Source: Phycisphaerales bacterium
GTDB lineage: Bacteria > Planctomycetota > Phycisphaerae > Phycisphaerales > JAGLTS01
Direction of reading: 5' to 3'
Assembly (NCBI GenBank): GCA_023135165.1
Contig: JAGLTS010000053.1
Coordinates: 18,373 to 82,372 of the forward strand
DNA: 64,000 nt
Shown: positions 30,744 through 39,413 of the stretch, in pieces
Numbering within the stretch: position 1 is the first letter of the stretch
Layout: each line of letters opens with the position of its first letter
Notes under the pieces: generated by a model
Told to the model about the DNA's origin: nothing
The model's input: the letters and a program-made list of their open reading frames with translations, nothing else
Databases searched by the model: none
Made by a program: the position numbers and the translations under genes

Positions 30744-32015
30744 ATGAGAAACGCAACCATCCTCACAGCAGCGACGGTCATCCTCGCGATCGGGTCAGCA
30801 TCGTCGGCCGTTGAGGTTGAGTTCCACCAACTCAACTGGCTTGATGAGAACGGCGATGTGATGATCGAGTTCTCACGCGTCTGCGATGTGGAACTCCACC
30901 CGCACACCTCCGACCCTGCCGACATTGCCTTCCTCGAAGTCTACGGCGGGGGCTGGATCAACATCAGTGTCCAAGTCCCGGGTTGGCCCGAGACCGAGTG
31001 GGTCGTACAGAATCTCTATCTGTGCTATCCCGATGATGAGTACATGGATGATTCGGATACTTCCGTTCACTTCGGATTGCCGACCCCAGAGGGCTTCCCG
31101 ATCGACGGGATTCTCTTCGACCTGTGGATCACACCTGAACCCATCGAATGGATGAACACGGTGCCGGGCCTCTGGGTGCCCGTCGATCACGTCGACTACC
31201 ACACCGGTGGCATCGGCGAGGGTGGGTCGGGGTTGTGGTCCTATGGATACAACCCGGGACCTTGGATCGGCCCCGACTTCCTGACGATTCATCCCATCCG
31301 CACCGTGCATCCCGGAATCGCCGTTCGGCAGTGGGGCCCCGTCTCTGAGGACATCAACGGCTGTGGCGCGGGCTCGTGCACGCGATCGCTCCAATACCTC
31401 GCTGACAGCAACGGCTTCGATGTCGACAACCCCGGCGGCATGTACAACGACCTGTACGATGCCATGGGAACGACGCCGCAGGGCACGTCCCCGACCAACC
31501 TCGCCAACGGCAAGAAGCAGTACACGAGCGCCAACGGGCTGCCCGTCAACACGCGTGCCGTCGAGGGGTTCAGCGGTCAGATCCAGGGCATCATGGATGC
31601 GGTGGAGAACGGCGCTGATGTCGAACTTCAGATTGTGTGGGATGAGGGTGGCGCACACTCCGCCATGATCACCGGCGTCACGAGCCACGGCGATGGCAGC
31701 TACACCATCACCTACGTTGACGATCCCACGCAGGGCGATGGACACGCTGAATCGCAGGAGCACTCGATTCACGTCGACAGCGACGGCGAATTCCTTGAAG
31801 GCGGCTCGATCGCGGGCTTCCTCGTCGAGCAGCATGGTTCGCCCGGCGACATCAACGGCGATGGAACCGTCGATCAGCAAGACCTCGGCATGATGCTCGG
31901 AAGCTACGGCTACATCGAGGGCGCGGTGGGCTATGACATCAACGCGGATGTCAACGGCAACGGCGTCGTCGATCAAGGCGACCTCGGCACGCTGCTGAGC
32001 GACTACTGCCAGTAG
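30744..32015 (+). CDS. Secreted C39-like / dockerin protein, tandem paralog of 29210-30487
   Basis: Co-linear with the upstream protein: QLNWLDENGDVMIEFSRVCDVELHPHTSDPADIAFLEVYGGGW; DINGCGAGSCTRSLQYLADSNGFD; GGAHSAMITGVTSHGDGSYTITYVDDPTQGDGHAE; GDINGDGTVDQQDLGMMLGSYG. Confidence 0.68.
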   Translation: MRNATILTAATVILAIGSASSAVEVEFHQLNWLDENGDVMIEFSRVCDVELHPHTSDPADIAFLEVYGGGWINISVQVPGWPETEWVVQNLYLCYPDDEYMDDSDTSVHFGLPTPEGFPIDGILFDLWITPEPIEWMNTVPGLWVPVDHVDYHTGGIGEGGSGLWSYGYNPGPWIGPDFLTIHPIRTVHPGIAVRQWGPVSEDINGCGAGSCTRSLQYLADSNGFDVDNPGGMYNDLYDAMGTTPQGTSPTNLANGKKQYTSANGLPVNTRAVEGFSGQIQGIMDAVENGADVELQIVWDEGGAHSAMITGVTSHGDGSYTITYVDDPTQGDGHAESQEHSIHVDSDGEFLEGGSIAGFLVEQHGSPGDINGDGTVDQQDLGMMLGSYGYIEGAVGYDINADVNGNGVVDQGDLGTLLSDYCQ

Positions 32016-32046
32016 ACGACGAGCCAACCAGCCGGTGCGCTTCACT

Positions 32047-32078
32047 CGGCAGGCTGCGAGCCACACCGCAGCCTGCCG
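32047..32078 (+). terminator. Strong hairpin, probable terminator
   Basis: Perfect 12-bp stem CGGCAGGCTGCG / CGCAGCCTGCCG with an 8-nt loop, 31 bp after the stop at 32015; weak T tail (TCTT). Confidence 0.6.
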
Positions 32079-32193
32079 TCTTCATGGGCCGACACAACGC
32101 CATGCTGCTCAGGTCACCGCGCGAGACCCACTCCTCCTATCGGCGAACGTCGATTTGTGCCGGATTTCCACGACAAGGCCCTTGCATCACGCT

Positions 32194-32206
32194 GGGGGGG
32201 GGGGGG
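32194..32206. repeat. G13 homopolymer tract at the 5' end of a CDS
   Basis: 13 consecutive G directly upstream of candidate ATG starts at 32208 and 32220, read from the sequence. Confidence 0.85.
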
Positions 32207-32219
32207 TATGCTGTGTGGC

Positions 32220-33428
32220 ATGGGGTATCGAGGACGAATCACCACATGGGCAGCGCTCGCGGCGGTTGTCATCTGCGCACCGATGCTCGGAGCCGACGAC
32301 ACTGACCGCGAAGCGGAGTTGAGAGCATGGATACAAGCCCGCCTGTCGGGTGATGTGTTCCCAACGTCGTCAAAGGAAGGCATCGTCGTCGAATACACGC
32401 TTGAGCACACGACGACGCTGTCGTCCGCTGAAATCGAGCGCCGATGGAAGAAGGTCGAGCGATACCCGGATCATCCGGATCGAACCGCCATCCAACGACA
32501 CCGCCGGCTCTTGTCAACTCCGGAACGTCTCCGCAAAGTACTCCAGTTCGCGGATTCCGGAGCGTGGCTGCTTGAGGAACGGTATGAGACGGGCAACATG
32601 TCCGGATCGTCTTTCCGGGCCGGTGGCGTTGAGGATATTCGCTGGATGGTGTCCGAATCCGGTGGGGACTCCACTTCCGAGTCCCATGGCCAACTCACGA
32701 TGATTCGTGCCGGTGTTCCGTTCCCCGCAGGCTACAACATCAGTCGCTTCCTTGACATGCAGCGTGAGCAGTTGGGCCTCCTTCTCTACGGCAGTTTGCC
32801 ACGCCTATTGCCCGGCGGCAGCATCGAGTCATTGCAGGTTGATGAATCCAGTTGGACTGTGATGGTAAGCTGGGAGGGAAGCGATCGGGCCGCTGAGGTG
32901 CGAGGCCGCTGGGACCGCGACACCGGCCAGCCGATCGTTCGTGTCCTGCGCCGGTTCGCCGCAGACAGATCCAAGTATCCTCGGCCAGCCGAGATCCGAT
33001 ATGAGGACTACGTTTTCGACGGTCTCCTTGGGCAGTCCCACGCGACCAGCGTGGTTGAGGACCACTTTGATGAGTTCCGTGACGCGTATCTAATCCAAGG
33101 GCTTCGCGTGGTTTCGCGAGAGAAGGTCGTGAATGCAGCATCGCCCCCAACGGTGGGTGAGCAGGTGCGCATCGCCGACTTCCGAGAGGCGCGATCGAGC
33201 GAGTTGGCAATTAACGCAGAATCGCCGCACATGACATGGCATCGCAGCAACCGGATTGACACATATGACATCAGCGAACTGCTTGTCGCCACGCCACGTC
33301 TTGCCGGAAGTACGAGTGATTCGGGGGAGTCGCCTTCCAGCAGCAGGCGACTCCTTGCCATCGTAGCGACGATTATCATCATTTTGACCGTGCCGCTTAT
33401 CGTCTATCGACTGCGGCGAACACAGTAA
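32220..33428 (+). CDS. Secreted/membrane-anchored protein of unknown function (N-terminal signal, C-terminal TM)
   Basis: MGYRGRITTWAALAAVVICAPMLGADD... ending RRLLAIVATIIIILTVPLIVYRLRRTQ. Start ambiguous: ATG 32220, ATG 32208, or GTG 32157 (which reads through the G tract). Confidence 0.6.
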   Translation: MGYRGRITTWAALAAVVICAPMLGADDTDREAELRAWIQARLSGDVFPTSSKEGIVVEYTLEHTTTLSSAEIERRWKKVERYPDHPDRTAIQRHRRLLSTPERLRKVLQFADSGAWLLEERYETGNMSGSSFRAGGVEDIRWMVSESGGDSTSESHGQLTMIRAGVPFPAGYNISRFLDMQREQLGLLLYGSLPRLLPGGSIESLQVDESSWTVMVSWEGSDRAAEVRGRWDRDTGQPIVRVLRRFAADRSKYPRPAEIRYEDYVFDGLLGQSHATSVVEDHFDEFRDAYLIQGLRVVSREKVVNAASPPTVGEQVRIADFREARSSELAINAESPHMTWHRSNRIDTYDISELLVATPRLAGSTSDSGESPSSSRRLLAIVATIIIILTVPLIVYRLRRTQ

Positions 33429-33440
33429 GGAAACGTAGTC

Positions 33441-33866
33441 ATGCTGAACTCTGAGTGCGGGCGCGCCCTGCGGCGGCCCCTGGCCGCATGTGTATGTGTC
33501 GGGTCGGTAATGTGTGTCTTGGCCGTGGCGAATCCACCGGGCATACCACAGGGTTGCTTCATCGAATTCGAGAGGAGCTGCGCCGACATACACGCCAACA
33601 CAGGTCGCATATGCTATACTGGCCTCATTGGCACGCCCTGCGGCGACATCGTGGTCGAGGACAATCCAGTCTGGGACATCCGCGGGGTCCATCCGGAGGA
33701 AGAGGGGGAGAAGGACACCAAGATCCCGTATGGGCAGGTAATTGTTCGGATTCGTCAGTTCGAGTGCGTTGAAGGCGTATGTACCGACTGTGGCACCAAC
33801 CAGTTAGGATGCGAGGGGCGGGGCACTCAAGGCGATGCGTGCAACACCGGAGGGGGTAGCAGCTAA
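33441..33866 (+). CDS. Small Cys-rich secreted protein
   Basis: AAGGA-like SD just upstream of ATG; hydrophobic N-terminal segment; nine Cys after the signal region (GCFIEFERSC...RICYTG...TPCGD...FECVEGVCTDCGTNQLGCEG...DACN). Confidence 0.6.
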   Translation: MLNSECGRALRRPLAACVCVGSVMCVLAVANPPGIPQGCFIEFERSCADIHANTGRICYTGLIGTPCGDIVVEDNPVWDIRGVHPEEEGEKDTKIPYGQVIVRIRQFECVEGVCTDCGTNQLGCEGRGTQGDACNTGGGSS

Positions 33867-33898
33867 CATATCCCTCCCTGTCTTTGGAGCCTATGCGG

Positions 33899-34381
33899 AT
33901 GTCGCAGAGGACTCGGTGCTATGGACCGCTCGTCGCTGTGCTCACAACGTGCGTGCCGACGTTCATGTTCATTACGGCGGTCGGGAAGCTCGTGAGTTGG
34001 AGCGAGTTCGAGCGGTCACTCGACACGTATTCGCTTATTCCTGAGTGGATACGAGTGGGTGCGGCGGTTGCCGTGCCGGGCGCGGAGACCGCGGCATTCG
34101 TGCTTCTGGTGTCGGGAGGTCGATTCGCGGCCAATGGACTGAGCCTGATCCTCCTCGTCGTCTTCTCGGCGGTGACGCTGTGGCATTGGATGGAGAACGA
34201 ACCTCCAGAATGTGCCTGCCTGGGTCTATGGGCCGACTACTTCCGACTCGGGGAATCCGTGCGAGCCGTGCTGATCCGCAATGGAATCCTGGCGCTCCTG
34301 GTTGTTTCGGCGATGCTCGCGCACGTGCGGGACATGCGCCGTAGGACAGCCACGGCTGTTGCTGAGGAGGATGCATCGTGA
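33899..34381 (+). CDS. MauE/DoxX-like redox-associated membrane protein
   Basis: Four hydrophobic segments; TAVGKLVSWSEFERSLDTYSLIPEWIRVGAAVAVPGAETAAFVLLV; ECACLGLW cysteine motif typical of MauE-like proteins. Confidence 0.7.
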   Translation: MSQRTRCYGPLVAVLTTCVPTFMFITAVGKLVSWSEFERSLDTYSLIPEWIRVGAAVAVPGAETAAFVLLVSGGRFAANGLSLILLVVFSAVTLWHWMENEPPECACLGLWADYFRLGESVRAVLIRNGILALLVVSAMLAHVRDMRRRTATAVAEEDAS

Positions 34382-35130
34382 CGAGACGGGCCTTCACACT
34401 CATCGAGATCATCGTCGCCGTGGCGATCGTGGGCATCCTTCTCGCGATCACGGCCGGCTCACTGAGTGCGCTCCGGGAACGTGGACGCCGTGCGACATCA
34501 CTCTCGAATCTGCGAACGCACGCACAGGTATTCAGCGTCTACACGAACGAGTACGCAGGCTGCTTTCCATACTTTACAGACGTTGGTTTTGCCTCCACCA
34601 CATTGAAAGGCGGCGGCGTGGAACTCGCTGGCGTCTCCTACTTCGGCGCCCACCACACGTGGCATGTCGCGCTGGCGGACGGCTACTACACCGGTGACGT
34701 CAAATCAGATGTGTTCTACCCACCGCAGTTCGACTTGGACGGGCATGAATGGTGGCCGTACCAGACGCCATATCACTACGGATGCGTCTTCATTGCGAAC
34801 GCTCAATACTGGAACCAATACACGCGGATCGGACCGCAACAGTACCAGGCGACGCGCGCCGACTCGGTTCGATTCCCCGCCTCCAAGGCGATGATCGTCC
34901 AGAGTTGGCCCTTCACCAGGGATGTCGCTGAGCCGGACGATCAATTGAGCAACGAGCTTCCAGTCGCCCTCTGTGACGGCTCCGCTCAGCAACTCACGTG
35001 GCGCGACCGGATGAACGGCTACGACAAAGGCGATGGCTACCAGTTCAGGGAGGACGGCGCTATCCACTACACGGATTGGCCACCCCTGTTGCACACGATC
35101 GACGGGGTCCACGGCCGGGATGTGCGCTGA
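34378..35130 (+). CDS. Type II secretion/pseudopilin-like protein with prepilin cleavage/methylation motif
   Basis: MTRRAFTLIEIIVAVAIVGILLAITAGSLSALRERGRR. GTG start overlaps the previous stop by 4 bp. Confidence 0.85.
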   Translation: MTRRAFTLIEIIVAVAIVGILLAITAGSLSALRERGRRATSLSNLRTHAQVFSVYTNEYAGCFPYFTDVGFASTTLKGGGVELAGVSYFGAHHTWHVALADGYYTGDVKSDVFYPPQFDLDGHEWWPYQTPYHYGCVFIANAQYWNQYTRIGPQQYQATRADSVRFPASKAMIVQSWPFTRDVAEPDDQLSNELPVALCDGSAQQLTWRDRMNGYDKGDGYQFREDGAIHYTDWPPLLHTIDGVHGRDVR

Positions 35131-35175
35131 GAAGCGCATCGCACCGCGCTGTGGCGGCGCGGTATCCTGTGCGGC

Positions 35176-36414
35176 ATGAAATACGCGATTGTCATTCCAG
35201 ACGGCGCTGCGGACCTGCCGCTTGACGACTTGGACGGCCTGACGCCGTTCGAGGCGGCGGACATCCCGAACCTCGACAAGATCAGCCTTGCCGGCAGGCA
35301 GGGCACCGTCGCCACCACGCCCCCGGGCTGGTCCGCAGGCTCGGATGTGTGCAGCATGTCGCTGCTGGGCTACAACCCCGAGAAGTACCACACCGGCAGG
35401 GCGCCCCTCGAAGCCGCGGCGCTCAACATCCCCATGACCGGCGATGACTGGATCTTCCGCTGCAACCTCGTCACCGTCGATGACAACGGCAACATGCTCG
35501 ACCACTCCGCCGGCCACATCGGTTCGCCGGAAGCCGCCCGCCTGCTCGCCGACCTCAAGGATGCGGCGCACGAAGCGCTGGGCGAGTTGGTCGACCGGGT
35601 TCGCTTCATTCCGGGTACGAGTTATCGCAACATCGTCGTGGACACCTCAGGGCGAGACTACACCGACGTCAAGACCACGCCGCCGCACGACATTCCAGGC
35701 CTGCCCGCGGACAGGCATCTCCCTACCGGAGGCGACGCCGCCCACGTGCTCGTCGGCATCACGAATCTCTCCGCTGAACTTTTCAAGAACCACGAGGTCA
35801 ATCAGGCCCGTCGAGCTTCGGGCGATCGCCCCGCCTCGCACGCCTGGCTTTGGGGCCAGGGAAAACGCCCAGAGGTACCCAGCTTCCAGGAGCGATTCGG
35901 CATGCGCGGCGCGATCATCACCGCTGTCGATCTGCTCGCCGGCATCGCCTCGTACACGAAGCTGGACCGCCTCTTCGTCCCCGGCATCACCGGCCTGCAC
36001 GACACCGACTATGCCGCCAAAGGTCGCAAGGCCTGCGAAGCGCTCGACGAGTACGACCTGGTCATCGCGCACGTCGAAGCGCCCGATGAAGCATCACATC
36101 AAAGCGACTTTGAAACCAAAGTGGCAGCCATTGAAGCGATCGACCGACATGTGATCGGTCCGATCCTTGAGAAACTCGCCGCGTTCGACGAGTGGCGTAT
36201 CCTCGTCTTGCCGGACCACTACACGCTCTGCTCGAATCGTTTGCACGACGCCACACCCGTGCCGTTCGCGATGGCCGGGACGCGCGTGACCAGCGTCGTG
36301 CAGGACCCGTTCTGCGAGAAGAACGCGAACGAGGCGGACCTGCACATTGAGCAGGGCCACGACCTGATGGAGTACTTCCTCTTCAGCGGCGGGGCGCGGA
36401 CGACTCGACCGTAG
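35176..36414 (+). CDS. apgM: Cofactor-independent phosphoglycerate mutase
   Basis: MKYAIVIPDGAADLPLDDLDGLTPFEAADIPNLDKISLAGRQGTVATTPPGWSAGSDVCSMSLLGYNPEKYHTGRAPLEAAA; VIAHVEAPDEASHQSDFETKVAAIEAIDRHVIGPI. Confidence 0.93.
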   Translation: MKYAIVIPDGAADLPLDDLDGLTPFEAADIPNLDKISLAGRQGTVATTPPGWSAGSDVCSMSLLGYNPEKYHTGRAPLEAAALNIPMTGDDWIFRCNLVTVDDNGNMLDHSAGHIGSPEAARLLADLKDAAHEALGELVDRVRFIPGTSYRNIVVDTSGRDYTDVKTTPPHDIPGLPADRHLPTGGDAAHVLVGITNLSAELFKNHEVNQARRASGDRPASHAWLWGQGKRPEVPSFQERFGMRGAIITAVDLLAGIASYTKLDRLFVPGITGLHDTDYAAKGRKACEALDEYDLVIAHVEAPDEASHQSDFETKVAAIEAIDRHVIGPILEKLAAFDEWRILVLPDHYTLCSNRLHDATPVPFAMAGTRVTSVVQDPFCEKNANEADLHIEQGHDLMEYFLFSGGARTTRP

Positions 36415-36417
36415 ACG

Positions 36418-36447
36418 AAAGCCCAGGGAACGCTTTCCCTGGGCTTT
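36418..36447 (+). terminator. Perfect inverted repeat, probable terminator
   Basis: AAAGCCCAGGGAA-CGCT-TTCCCTGGGCTTT: 13-bp perfect stem, 4-nt loop, A/T-flanked, between apgM and manA. Confidence 0.75.
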
Positions 36448-36463
36448 AGTGCCGGAGGTGAGG

Positions 36464-37474
36464 ATGACGCTTTACCCGCTCAAGTTCGAGCCGATCTACC
36501 TGGACAAGGTCTGGGGCGGCAGGCGGATCGAATCGCTCGGCAGAACGCTGCCGGGCGGGCCGGAGCGCAGCATCGGCGAGTCGTGGGAACTCGCGGACCT
36601 GCCCGACGATGCGGGCGGCGCTCGCTCGGTCGTCGCCAACGGCCCAGTCGCCGGTCGAACGCTGCGGCACGTCATCGAACAGCACGGCGAAGCGATCATG
36701 GGACATCTCTCGCTCACCGAGCAAGGTTGCTTCCCGCTGCTCGTGAAGTACCTCGATGCGCGCGAGAGCCTGTCGATCCAAGTCCATCCGGACGAGGCGT
36801 ACGCAAAGGACCATCCGCTCCTTCACACCAAGAACGAGGCGTGGTACGTCATCGACGCCCAGGATGGCGCCGTGATCTACAAGGGCGTCAAGGAGGGCAT
36901 CACGCGCGAAGCGTTTGCTGAGCACATCCGTGCAGGCACCGTCGCCGATGCGCTCGCCGCCGTCCCCGTCAAGCGAGGCGACTGCCACTACCTGCCAGCA
37001 GGGACGTGCCATGCGATCGGCGCCGGCGTGATGGTCGCGGAGATCCAGACGCCCAGCGACACGACATTTCGCATCTTCGACTGGGGCCGTACCGACCGGG
37101 AGCTGCACGTCGAGCAAGCGCTCGACTGCATCCACTTGAGCCCGCCGCAGTGCGATCGTCAGGAGCGGCGAAGCCACATCGCAGGCGTCTTCACCACCGT
37201 GAGCAGGCTCATCAAGACCGATGACTTCGAGATCGAGCGCATCCGCATGAGCGAAGGTTACAGCCAGGAGATCCCCTACAACGAGCCTGCGGTGTGGATG
37301 GTGCTGGAAGGGTCGGGCGTCATCACCGCGACGGATGCGCCCGCCGTCGAGTTCACGCGCGGTGAGACGCTGCTCATCCCCGCCAGCCTCACGGACGCCC
37401 GCATCGAGCTGCACGAAGACACCGCATGGCTGGACATCCAGTTCCCCCGCGCTCGCCGAACGCTGCTCGCCTGA
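36464..37474 (+). CDS. manA: Class I mannose-6-phosphate isomerase
   Basis: YPLKFEPIYLDKVWGGRRIESLGR; SIGESWELAD; FPLLVKYLDARESLSIQVHPDEAYA; KNEAWYVIDA; GTCHAIGAGVMVAEIQTPSDTTFRIFDWGR. ATG at 36464 with GGAGGTG SD at 36454. Confidence 0.93.
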   Translation: MTLYPLKFEPIYLDKVWGGRRIESLGRTLPGGPERSIGESWELADLPDDAGGARSVVANGPVAGRTLRHVIEQHGEAIMGHLSLTEQGCFPLLVKYLDARESLSIQVHPDEAYAKDHPLLHTKNEAWYVIDAQDGAVIYKGVKEGITREAFAEHIRAGTVADALAAVPVKRGDCHYLPAGTCHAIGAGVMVAEIQTPSDTTFRIFDWGRTDRELHVEQALDCIHLSPPQCDRQERRSHIAGVFTTVSRLIKTDDFEIERIRMSEGYSQEIPYNEPAVWMVLEGSGVITATDAPAVEFTRGETLLIPASLTDARIELHEDTAWLDIQFPRARRTLLA

Positions 37475-37624
37475 GTCAACCGGGGCGGGGACGGATCAGG
37501 CCGCCGCGTGGCCCCCGCGTCGTCTGCGAAGCACGGCTCTGTCCGGAACGGTGGATCACAGTAAGATCCCGAGCCTCGGCAGCCGATCTGATTGAGACGA
37601 TCGGTACGAGAGGATGCCCGCACA

Positions 37625-38269
37625 ATGACCGCTGTCGATGACAAGCCCATCACGCAACCCTGCGCCGAAGCGGCGAAGCCCGTGCCCCGATGGGCGCTTC
37701 ACCGTCGCCTGTATGACTGGGTGCTCTCTTTTGCCGATCACAAGCACTCGACGACGGCCCTGTTTGTTCTGAGCTTCGCCGAGTCGAGTTTCTTCCCGAT
37801 CCCACCGGATGTGCTGCTCGGCCCGCTGTGCCTGGGCGCGAGACGCAAGTCCCTGTGGTTCGCCACGGTCTGCACGATCGCCAGCGTTCTCGGCGCGTTC
37901 CTCGGCTACTTGATCGGCTGGGCGGCGATCGACCTGGCGCTGCTCATCCCGGGGATCACACAGCCCAGGATCGACTGGCTGGCGGGCAAGTTTGACGAGC
38001 AGGGCCAGTGGTACGTCTTTATTGCCGCACTGACGCCGATCCCATTCAAGCTGCTCACGATCACGGCTGGCTTCGCGAAGATGAATCTGCTCGTCTTCGC
38101 CGTGGCGTGCGTGGTCGGCCGGGCGGCGCGGTTCTACATCGTGGCGATGGTCTTTTGGCTGATCGGACCCAAGGCTGTGCCGTTCATCGACAAGTACTTC
38201 AACCTGCTTTGCGTGGTTTTCGTGATCTTGTTGGTCGGCGGGTTCGTAGTCATCAAGATGATGCACTAG
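37625..38269 (+). CDS. DedA/VTT-type (YqaA-like) membrane protein
   Basis: LYDWVLSFADHKHSTTALFVLSFAESSFFPIPPDVLLGPLCLG; GQWYVFIAALTPIPFKLLTITAGFAKMNLLVFAVACVVGRAARF. Confidence 0.88.
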   Translation: MTAVDDKPITQPCAEAAKPVPRWALHRRLYDWVLSFADHKHSTTALFVLSFAESSFFPIPPDVLLGPLCLGARRKSLWFATVCTIASVLGAFLGYLIGWAAIDLALLIPGITQPRIDWLAGKFDEQGQWYVFIAALTPIPFKLLTITAGFAKMNLLVFAVACVVGRAARFYIVAMVFWLIGPKAVPFIDKYFNLLCVVFVILLVGGFVVIKMMH

Positions 38270-38312
38270 ATTGACATCAGGGCGGCGAGACTCGCACACG
38301 AAAGGATGCGCG

Positions 38313-39317
38313 ATGAACGTGTTGGTCACCGGAGGGGCGGGCTACATCGGATCTCATGCCGTGCAACGGCTGCTGCGCGACGGACACACCGTGACCGTTC
38401 TGGATAACCTGCATCGAGGCCACGCCCAGGCGGTCCTCCCGCCCGCTGAGCTGATCGTCGGCGAGGTCGGCGACACGATGCTCGTTGAGAAGACGCTCAC
38501 CGACCGGAAGATCGACTGCGTCATGCACTTCGCAGCACTCGCCTACGTCGGCGAATCCGTCGAAGACCCGCTGTGGTACTACCGCAACAACACGCTTCAG
38601 TCGATCAACCTCATCAGCGCCATCGACCGCGTGGGTGTGCAGAAGATGGTCTTCTCCTCGACGTGCGCCACCTACGGCGAGCCGGCTGAGGATCAGCTCC
38701 CGCTGCGTGAGACGTGCCCGCAGCACCCGATCAGTCCATACGGCCGATCGAAGCTGGCGATCGAGCACGTCCTGTTCGACTACGCCCGCGCCTGTGAACT
38801 GAAGGGCAAGCCGTTCGGTTTCGCCGCTCCACGCTACTTCAATGTGGCGGGCGCGGACCGGTCCGGCGTGCTCGGCGAGGACCACACACCCGAGACGCAC
38901 CTGATCCCCGTCGTCCTCCAGGCGGCGCTGGGGCTGCGCGACGGCGTCAAGCTCTTCGGCACCGACTACCTCACGCCGGACGGCACGTGCATCCGCGACT
39001 ACGTCCACGTCGAGGACCTTGTGGATGCACACGTGCTGCTGATGGATGCGATCCAGCCGGGTGATCGGCGTGTGTACAACCTCGGGATCGGCCGAGGCTA
39101 TTCAGTGCGTGAGATCATCGAGTCCGCCAAGCGGGTCTCAGGCGTCGATTTCGACGTTGAGGAGGTGCCTCGCCGCGAAGGCGACCCGCCGAGCCTTTAC
39201 GCGGAACCGAGCAAGATCAGCCGGGAACTGGGTTGGAAGGCTCAAATCAGCGATGTCGATGAGGTCGTCGCCTCAGCCTACCACTGGTATCGCGAGCACC
39301 CCAAGGGCTACGAATAG
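38313..39317 (+). CDS. galE: UDP-glucose 4-epimerase
   Basis: MNVLVTGGAGYIGSHAVQRLLRDGHTVTVLDNLHRGH; MVFSSTCATYGEP; SPYGRSKLAIEHVL; RYFNVAGAD; GTDYLTPDGTCIRDYVHVEDLVDAHV. Confidence 0.95.
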   Translation: MNVLVTGGAGYIGSHAVQRLLRDGHTVTVLDNLHRGHAQAVLPPAELIVGEVGDTMLVEKTLTDRKIDCVMHFAALAYVGESVEDPLWYYRNNTLQSINLISAIDRVGVQKMVFSSTCATYGEPAEDQLPLRETCPQHPISPYGRSKLAIEHVLFDYARACELKGKPFGFAAPRYFNVAGADRSGVLGEDHTPETHLIPVVLQAALGLRDGVKLFGTDYLTPDGTCIRDYVHVEDLVDAHVLLMDAIQPGDRRVYNLGIGRGYSVREIIESAKRVSGVDFDVEEVPRREGDPPSLYAEPSKISRELGWKAQISDVDEVVASAYHWYREHPKGYE

Positions 39318-39413
39318 CGCCGATTCGACGATTGCCTCACATCCGGGCACAAGGCGGCCGACGTACCGACCGATAAGGCTCCTGTGAATCACCATTTCGC
39401 AGGAGTGCGCACC

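Noticed and set aside
29219-32066. 430-aa and 397-aa minus-strand ORFs
   Set aside because: Antisense to the two dockerin proteins; they resemble each other only because the sense strands are paralogous.
32194-32206. Poly-G as a sequencing or assembly artefact
   Set aside because: Cannot be excluded without reads, but kept as a finding because its position at a start region is suggestive.
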